Shown here: one piece after another, positions 45,033-64,000 of the stretch
Numbering within the stretch: the stretch's first letter is position 1
Layout: each line of letters opens with the position of its first letter
Assembly: GCF_002775205.1 (NCBI RefSeq)
Contig: NC_036451.1
Location: 1,060,001-1,124,000 of the forward strand
Source: Xiphophorus maculatus
Lineage: Eukaryota; Chordata; Actinopteri; Cyprinodontiformes; Poeciliidae
Length of the DNA stretch: 64,000 nucleotides
Reading direction: 5' to 3'
The notes under the pieces: model-generated
Told to the model about the DNA's origin: nothing
Databases searched by the model: none
Seen by the model: only the letters and a program-made list of their open reading frames with translations
Made by a program: the position numbers and the translations under genes

Positions 45033-46361
45033 ATGTTTCACCAATTTGAGAAATACCGCAACAGGATGATGGGACTCCAGGCAAGAACGGGAGTCTGGCA
45101 AAACCCCCAAGGCAGCTTCGCTCCTGCACACTTGGATATTTTACACGGGGAAACCCAAAGACTGGACTCCAGTCTGGAAACGGAGAGCGCCAGGTTAGAA
45201 GACCTGAGAGCTGAAAAGGACAAGATGTTTCTGGAAATGTCCCATAAGATCGCGTCCCTGCAAGACAACGAGAAACGTCTGCAGGAAGAATTGGCTGAGC
45301 TCAAACATTCATATAGTGAACTCAACGGTAAATATCATAGTGACGTTTCTGGACTTAAGCAAGACCTGGAGAGATATCGGCAGGAGGCGAGACATGAGAA
45401 AGACGCCAATATAGAGAGAGAGAGAGAGAACCTGAACCTAGTCAACAATCTGAGAGCTGAGAAGGAAGAGCTCTTCCAAAGAATGGCAAGAAAGATCTTT
45501 ATTCTGAGACACAGGGACAGGCAGATGTTCCATGAACTGGATCGGGTTCATGTTTCACATGAGGAGCTTAAATGCAGATATAGAAACGACACAATGGATT
45601 TACAGCAGCAGATTGAGACTTACCAACAGAAGATAAGGCAGGACCAAATGGCTCTTTTACAGAGACAAAAGGCAGAAAAACTAATTTGGGATATAAACCG
45701 ATCTGCGCTGCAACAACTTGAAAAACTTCAGCAGCAGGTAAAGGAGGAGAGAAAAGCACATCTGCAGACAGTAGAGAAGGCGAAGGCGAGTCTGGACAAC
45801 CTGAGATCTGAATATGCCATCCTCCAAAATAACGCAACAACAGAGATTAAAATCCTGCAAAACAGAGAAAGCAGTGCCCAGGCTGAGCTGGAGAAGGTAA
45901 ACGGTTTGTACCAGCAGCTCAACTGTCAGTATGAAAAGGAAGTCACTGCATTTAAACATGACGCAGAGAAATACCAGCTGGAAATAAGTTGCGTAAAAAA
46001 TGATTTACAAAGAGCGAAAGAGGATCTCCTGCTGCTGAGAGCTGAGGAAGACGGTTTCCCAAAAAAAGACATCACAGTTTCCCAAGAGAAGGAGGAAGAC
46101 TTACAGGACCAAGTGGACCCAGTTGATGTCGTAAGTGAAAAGGTTTCTCCAGAGGAGAAAAGCTCAGGAGAACCGTTATCAGGTTGTTCCACAGACCCAG
46201 AATCCTCAGAAGAGACCAAGATCACTGGAGAAACCGTCCTGGAGGATTTGGACAATCCGGATGTTAAAATCATGCAGGACGGTAAGAAGAAAAAGTCTAA
46301 GATTTCTTTTTGGAAAAAATTACGGAAGACTCTGAGATGGCAGAAGCCAAAAGAAAAATAA
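45033..46361 (+). CDS. Intronless coiled-coil protein, 442 aa, copy 2
   Basis: The same frame as 22254-23582 with very few changes (one is Phe/Leu-level noise around a CCAAGGCGAG/CGAAGGCGAG site). The single-G deletion just upstream (GAGGTAG against GAGGGTAG) changes the frame entering the ATG, and the frame stays open for only eight more residues upstream. Both copies remaining open over 442 codons suggests the gene is real or was duplicated very recently. Confidence 0.7.
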   Translation: MFHQFEKYRNRMMGLQARTGVWQNPQGSFAPAHLDILHGETQRLDSSLETESARLEDLRAEKDKMFLEMSHKIASLQDNEKRLQEELAELKHSYSELNGKYHSDVSGLKQDLERYRQEARHEKDANIERERENLNLVNNLRAEKEELFQRMARKIFILRHRDRQMFHELDRVHVSHEELKCRYRNDTMDLQQQIETYQQKIRQDQMALLQRQKAEKLIWDINRSALQQLEKLQQQVKEERKAHLQTVEKAKASLDNLRSEYAILQNNATTEIKILQNRESSAQAELEKVNGLYQQLNCQYEKEVTAFKHDAEKYQLEISCVKNDLQRAKEDLLLLRAEEDGFPKKDITVSQEKEEDLQDQVDPVDVVSEKVSPEEKSSGEPLSGCSTDPESSEETKITGETVLEDLDNPDVKIMQDGKKKKSKISFWKKLRKTLRWQKPKEK

Positions 46362-46585
46362 AACAGTGAAGACAATCCAGAACATATCTAATGTTCTGGA
46401 TTATGATGATATTCAGAGAAGGAGAAAGACGAGCAAGAGAGGAAAGAGGACTCAAACTCATGGAGGTTGTAGCCTCTGTGTACGGGGCGCCAGGCCACGC
46501 TCCGTCAAATTTAAAACGTTAAAGTTTTATCCCCCATTGACAAACTAGATAATAGATCCCTTCCCAACTCAATTGGAAAAAACGT

Positions 46586-46764
46586 GGGCAGCACGGTGGT
46601 GCAGCGGTTAGCGCTGCGTCTTCACAGACACCATCTGTGTGGAGTTTGCATGGTCTCCCCGTGTTTGCGTGGGTTTTCTCCGGGTGCTCCGGTTCCCCCC
46701 ACATCTCCTAAAACATGTCGGTCAGGTCAGTTGGTCACTGCAAATTGCCCCCAAAGATTTGAAG
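46586..46764 (+). mobile_element. V-SINE/DANA-like SINE, copy 2
   Basis: Counterpart of 23807-23985 with the same internal deletion. Confidence 0.8.
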
Positions 46765-47094
46765 AAACCCCAAACACATGTGCAGCTTTATTGTTAAACT
46801 TTATAATTAATTGAATTAGCCGTACGTTAGCCCTTTTCCTTCGCTGTTTTAGCGCCGCAGCAACACTGGGCTCAATTTTTATAGCAACGTATTGATTTAA
46901 GAGTTAAAATTTCTTCTTTTGATAGTAATGATTTCTGTTTATTTCCACTGTACTTGTGCTTTTATGGTTTGTCCTTTAGTTTACCGTTTCTACTCACTTT
47001 TTATATTAAATTGCACTGAATTGTAGCTTTTAAACTGTTTAAATCTGTATTTTAAAGAAGATTAGCAAAAGGATCATGCAGTGGCTTTTTTAGT

Positions 47095-47310
47095 GCGACT
47101 GTGGCTCAGTGGGTAGAGTGGTTGTCTTGTGACCAGAAGGTTGTAAGTTCAATTCCAGCTTCCTCAGCCACATGTAGAGCTGCCCCAGGGTGGGGCACTT
47201 AGCGGCAAGTTGCCCCCCGACCTGCATGTGGGTGTAAATGTGACTGTAGTGTGAAGCGCTTTGAGTGGTCAACATGACCAGCAAGGCTCTACACAAGTTC
47301 AGTCCATTCA
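47095..47310 (+). mobile_element. tRNA-derived fish SINE, copy 2
   Basis: Counterpart of 24316-24531, with A and B boxes preserved. Confidence 0.8.
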
Positions 47311-48435
47311 CCTGCTTGTCTTTGATAAATCCTGTTTTTCTTTTTATACCAAACTTTAAAAAGTTGATTTAACAGGTTTGGATTCTTCAGGTTCCAGGAT
47401 GTTAAATTAAGATTAGAGTTTAATCTGTACATAATATTAGATGATAATTGTTATCATAATTTAATTCTCTGAACCATAAAGAAACCCAAACTTGTTTTAT
47501 CTGGTTTGTTTGTTATAAGAACAAAACAGGTTTTATAAAAAATAAAAGTTACTGTGATCTTTCTGTTAGTCTTTATTTAGAAATACAGATTCAAGGTAGT
47601 TTAACAAACTTAACAAAAAAGTGCAATTTAACATGAAAAACTGTAGAAAAGGGAAAAAAGAAGAACAATCCATGAAAGCATGAAAACAGAAAACTTAATC
47701 AGAAATTATTTCCATTACAGGAAGAAATCAATTCTTAGATCAATACTTTGTAATAAATATGAAGCTTTTGTGTTGTTGAGCTTATGTGTTGTCTGCTTGT
47801 ATAAGAGAAGGAAAAGGGGCTTAGAAATGAATAATTCAGTTATTTTTGTAACCAGTTTATGGTAAGACAGCAAATTATGTTTTGTTTAGGACGTTACTTA
47901 TAGGTTTTGTTTGTCAACCTGGGTTTAATTCCCAGTCCTGCAGAATCTGCTGCATGTCTTTCCCTTCTCTCTCCTCCCAATTTCCTGTTCAACTTGTTAA
48001 ATAACGGCCTAAAAAACTTTATCAGAGCCTAAAAATCTGATTTGAAGAAGGTGGGGGGCTGGTTGACCTTTGATGACCTCTAGAAACATTTCTTTATGTC
48101 TTTAAAATTATAGCGGCACAAACAAAATGTTTGCTGCACAAACGTTTGACACCAAATGTGCCTGATTTGAAGAAGGTGGGGGCCAACTTCACTCAGGTCT
48201 ATTTACCTGCTACTTTACCCGCCACTGGAAGTTTCTTAAAAGTTTATCTGTTAGTCTGCAGCTCATGTGACCAAACCAGACGAGGAGATGAAAAGTTAAA
48301 ACACTCAATATTGTCTTGTACACAAGTTCTGGTTGGGTAACAGCAAGATCACTGAGTCTTCTTAAAAGATACATTAGATGTTTTAGTTAATTTTTTTTCT
48401 CCAAAGTGTGGTGTTGCAAAAGTTTGAAAACATTT

Positions 48436-49189
48436 ACCGTATTTTCCGCACTATAAGGCGCACCTTCAATGAATGGCCTATTTAAAACCTTTTTTCTTAT
48501 ATAAGGCTCACCGCATTATAAGGCGCATAGAATAGACGCTACAGTAGAGGCTGCGGTTACGTTATGCATCCACTAGATGGAGCTGCGATAAAGGGAATGT
48601 CAACAAAACAGTCAGATATTTCAGTCAAACTTTATTAATAAATTACAAACCAGCGTTCTGAAAACTCCCTTCATTCCCAATATGAATAAAAAGCTGTTTT
48701 ATTATTTTCCCGAGGTAAAGTCAGTGACGTGGTATTTTGGTGACAGTTTATCTTTTAACAACAGCAAGGTGTAACATATAGTGGAGGGGAACTTTTCCTC
48801 GATTCAATAAACACGTAAAAAACAGCCTGATGCTGTTACGGTAAATCAAACGTTAGTGCAATCACAATATATATCCACTTCCACTATAACCATTGATTGG
48901 TTCATGTTAAATTCTCTGGCTGCTGCTCTGTTCCCGTGTTTTACTGCATCACTGATCGCCTTGAGCTTAAACTCTGCGTCGTAAGCTCGTCTCTTAATAG
49001 GAGCCATTTTGGGGTCTTTACACAAAACCCAGCATGCACCGCGCGCTTCTTCTTCTACTGGGGAAATGAAGTCGGCGGCTGCTTACCGTAGTTATGAGAC
49101 CAGTTGTGGCTCAATATTGGTCCATATATAAGGCGCACTGGATTATAAGGCGCACTGTCAGCTTTTGAGAAAATTGAAGGTTTTTAGGT
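48436..49189 (-). mobile_element. Decayed pogo/Tigger-type element, copy 2
   Basis: Counterpart of 25657-26410. The transposase start lies at 48892-49007 on the minus strand; one codon differs (TGTGTC against TGCGTC). Confidence 0.7.
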
Positions 49190-49730
49190 GCAACTTAATC
49201 CTTAATCTGGAGGCATCCAAGTAAACAAACAGCGTCTCTTCCTGATCTAAACAAGCAAACGTCCAGCATGAATCCTTTTTATCCATCTTCCATCAGTTCT
49301 TGCTAAGAAAAAGCTGAAAGCTTCAGCTGAAATCTTTATGGGCGTTTCTCCTGTGGAACAAGTCGAATTATTCCCCGTCAGTGAATGAGAGCAGAGAGGG
49401 TCAATCTCTCCACCCAGATGGATCAATTTCTCAATCTGGGTTTGTGTTTGGGAGATAATAACTCCACTTCAGAGGCAACAAAACCCGGTCAGCTGAAAAA
49501 TAAAAAATAACCAGAAAAAAATCCCAGGTTCTCAAAATCTGCCTCCTCTCCCTCTGCTCATGGGAAACGTCGATGCAAAATCGCAGACAAAATGTGAGAA
49601 ACTTTTATGTGTTAAATACATATAAAAGTTTTAATCAGATTAATTAAGCAAAGTGAGTTTTCATGGCTCTCAGTTGTTCAGCATGTCTTCAAAGAAATCT
49701 GCAAACAGACAAATGTGCTGAGCTGGTGGC

Positions 49731-50638
49731 AGAGTTGGGTAGTAACTAGTTACAATTACTCAATTACATTTACTTGAGTAATTTTATTATGAAGTATTTC
49801 TGCTCCTACTTGAGTAAAATGTCTGGATTTTCTACCCACAGAATGAAAAACAAACAGGTTTTAACCCAAAGTTCACCTGACAGACACACACCTGCAGTTT
49901 TTATTAAAGTTTCATGAATCTTTTATTGAAAAAAAAATGATTTGGAAACATTTTATTTTGCCTGATTTTGTTATTTTTTGTTACTAATATGATTTGCTGT
50001 CATTTTCATTCTTAAAATACCCAAATTTCCACTTAACTTTTTATTTTGGTCCAGGTAATGTAATTTTAAAATGATTGATAATTTGATCAGTTACTCAGTA
50101 TTTGAGTAACTTTTTTACCAAATACTTTTTACTTTTACTTTAGTAATTTCTTGGACGGATACTTTTTACTTTTACTTGAATAAAAATATGTTGAAGTAGT
50201 TCTACTTTTACTTAGTAGCTGCCTAGAAAGGTATGTAGGCAGCTGACCGGCTAACCAGCTAGTGCAAGTTGCAAACTGTTGACACAAAATATGATTTGGT
50301 CAAATTTAATCAGAAACAGGAATGAACTTAAAAAAAGAAGAAAAAAAACTGATTTCAGAAAAATAAATAAATCAAATGTGGCAAAGAAAACAAAGAAACT
50401 GATTTGATCAAAAATCTATTTCAGCAAAAAATAAAAATACAGAGAAAAACAAAATCAGATTTAACAAGAACTAAACAGCTGGCCAGTGTGGGGAAGTTTT
50501 ACCAAATACTTTTTTACTCTTACTTGAGTCATTTCTTGGATGACTAGTTTTTAATTTTACCTGAGTAAAAATATCAAGTAGTACTACACTTGAGTACAAT
50601 ATTTGGGTACTCTGCACTTCTGGCTAGTTCTAGTACTT
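49731..50638. repeat. Dispersed AT-rich repeat, copy 2
   Basis: Counterpart of 26952-27860. From here to 51185 there is AT-rich sequence with short GAGTTTGAGACTGAAAAGA direct repeats near 50810-50860 and no gene. Confidence 0.5.
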
Positions 50639-51688
50639 AAAGCAAACTAGACTGTTAAGTAGATCAGCAGTGGTATGGAGCAAAATTGGGGTCAAAAAGT
50701 TTTGCCAAAAAAAATTTGATATTGTGAAAAAAAAAGAACTGTAAAGCAGCTATTTAAGAAAAAAGACTGAAAGAGACGTAAAACAAATACTTGAAATGGA
50801 AAAAAGAAAGTTTGAGACTGAAAAGAGTTGAAAGAGTTTGAGACTGAAAAGAGTTGAAAGAGTTTAAAAAAAAAATCTTGAAACTGTTGACATGTTTTCT
50901 CATTTGTTTGTTTTCCTGTTGGTTTATTGCGTGTTGCATCACGTGAAATGTCTAACTTAACCCACCTTTGTCAATTAAAATGTGTGTCCTTCTAACACAG
51001 ATGTGGCATTTATCGCTGTGCCAAAAGTGAATCTGCTAACAAACTAAAAAAATGATTTAAAACTGAAAAAAGTTTCTACAATGAAAAAAAATCTTCAAAC
51101 TAAAATAATTTGAAACTGAAAGTTTTGGGGGAAAAGTTTCTAAATCTGCAAACTAAAAAATAATTTGAAAAAAAGTTCAGAACTACTTTTCAGATTCATA
51201 TTTACTTTTCAGCAGAGCCTCAGAACTGACAGGGTGTTTAATCATGACAACACTTAGAAACAAACCCAAAACTAAGTTTTTTGTTTTCTTCTGTAAAAAC
51301 ACTCATCTGCCTAAAGATATGCTAAATAATAACTAAAATGTGAAGATGATGGTTTTAGCTGTACAACCTTATGTAGATGACTCAGTATTAATACATTTTA
51401 TTTAAACGCATTTATTAACAAAGAACCCGTACAAACAAGATAAACCATCAGAAAGTTAGACAGTGCAGAGTAAGAAGATTTGAAAAGATGAGTTTTTAGG
51501 CATTTTTTAGTTTCCCGAAACAGGAAGAAAATATTGAAAAGGGAAAAACATAAACAAGATCAATTTTATTATCAAAAAAGATCAAATTCAGTATTTACAA
51601 ACAAATCATTTGATTGAAAAACAAAACAAAAAATATTAAAAATCTGAGGTTTTCTGTGAAAACAAAAAGACTCTTGAAGGTTTTCTGT

Positions 51689-62975
<11,287 letters not shown>

Positions 62976-64000
62976 CTGCACACAGAAACACAGGTTAGTG
63001 CGCCGCTTGGTTTTATTAGGCAAGAATCACAAATAAATGAGACTCACACATAATCCTCACTTAAGATGTTTAATCTCGACTGTTTATAGGCAAGCCACAG
63101 TTACTTTGCATCTCTCCAATTGTTAATATTTCTTTTCTCTAAAAATGTTTCATGTTATTGTTTACATCCGGTAATTTGGTGCATGCAGACAACGTTGGCG
63201 GGCGGAAAGACGATGCTTTCACATGCCATCCGTAGCTGCGCTGCCGCGGTGGAACGACTGATAACAAAACCTGGAGACGTAGGTATTGTTAATGCAGTGC
63301 ACCAGAGCAAAGGGAAAAATAATGCAGAAAAACTGCAGAAGAAGAACTCAAAACCTTCGTTTTTCTCACTCTGCATGTCAGCTACTTGCAGACCCGTTGC
63401 CATAGCAACTGACTGACAACAGCTCCACTAGTGCATTCAACACTAACAAAACACTCAAATATTCCCCACACATAGAACAGAACATTCAGTCCTTTACAGT
63501 TTAATGTTTTCAGGTTGTTAGATTATTAATAAGTGATCGCTGTGGTTCATTAGCTACCGCTGCTACAAGCTAAGCTAACACAGCAGTGGTAGATTATCTA
63601 CCGCTGCTATTAGCTAAGCTAATTTTGATCTGTCAGAGTTTGTGTGGGGGCCACTTTTAATTTTTTTATTTCGTTACTGAACCAAAACCCACAGAATTCT
63701 GCAGGACATCTACATGTTAAGGTTCTCATAGTCAAGCTAGCATAGCTGACCTGCTTCTCCCTCCTTTGCCATTTTTTTTTTATTAAAACTTTTTCTTGAC
63801 AGAGTTATTTAGTTGTCAGTGTTGACAATCAGTGGCGAAGCACTGTGTCCCTTTTTCTTTTATACATCAGGCGTACATTTAAGATTTAGCTCATTATATG
63901 TTGACAGGTCATCAGCCAAATCCAATGGTAGTCTTGGTTGCTAACAGTTCTTTGCCCTCCCTCGCATACTTGACGTCACGCTGCAACGCGTCTATAAAGA
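62976..64000. other. ASPM intron sequence, no gene seen
   Basis: No convincing exon to the window end. A short direct repeat containing TACCGCTGCTA and AAGCTAAGCTAA lies at about 63555-63625. Confidence 0.6.

Larger units (their letters stand above)
32121..51185. repeat. Duplicated block, copy 2
   Basis: Repeats copy 1: ASPM 3' fragment (to 43317), then the coiled-coil segment (43318-51185). It differs by the LTR element at 35541-42620, by lack of the TA transposon, and by scattered single-base changes. Its left 112 bases are missing from copy 1, where the gap falls. Confidence 0.9.

Noticed and set aside
63155..63403. Upstream ASPM exon near the window end
   Set aside because: The minus-strand frame has no ASPM-like sequence and no good splice sites.

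Overview
The window is teleost fish genomic DNA. It has large GT-AG introns, fish SINE families, a vertebrate telomere repeat and a recognisable ASPM gene whose giant IQ-repeat exon is diagnostic. It joins two unrelated pieces across a 100-N gap at 16433-16532.

Left piece (1-16432), a probable chromosome end. A minus-strand, intron-poor copy of a zinc-finger/tyrosine-recombinase-like gene (7086 down to 1) is split by a 5,446-bp Ty3/gypsy element (852-6297) with 398-bp LTRs, no LTR difference seen by eye and a CCCGG target duplication. In this element the integrase lies upstream of reverse transcriptase, the order typical of Gmr1-like elements; its reading frames are broken. A 93-bp minisatellite (7081-7665), a tRNA-headed SINE and a non-autonomous hAT element (8383-10215) follow. 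Next is a multi-exon plus-strand homologue of the same recombinase-like gene (10339-13214), with one frameshift just before a catalytic box. Four of its introns carry a similar short hairpin. Towards the gap lie three successive units (13458-15884). Each begins at a TTAGGG-type seed, contains a minus-strand hammerhead-ribozyme-like fold, and carries the start of a similar basic reading frame. A TTAGGG array runs into the gap, becoming more regular towards it. The G-rich strand points right, as expected if this is a native telomere.

Right piece (16533-64000), the ASPM locus on the minus strand. The copy at 51689-62975 is intact as far as seen: twelve phase-consistent exons run from the calponin-homology region through a 5,094-nt IQ exon to the stop codon, and the N-terminal exons lie beyond the window. 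Two further copies of the 3' part (16924-20538 and 32624-43317) stop at the same point inside the IQ exon. Each is joined there to a roughly 7.9-kb segment with an intronless 442-aa coiled-coil gene, two SINEs and a decayed pogo/Tigger element. Copy 1 alone has a 3.75-kb TA-flanked transposon with zinc-finger gene remnants, and copy 3 shows its empty site. Copy 2 alone has a 7.1-kb LTR element (long LTRs, Lys-tRNA-type primer site) inserted in an ASPM exon. The repeated block is either a very recent tandem duplication or haplotypes assembled in series.

The most unusual parts are the ribozyme-bearing, telomere-seeded units, the hairpin-bearing introns of the recombinase-like gene, and the Gmr1-like element inserted in its paralogue.
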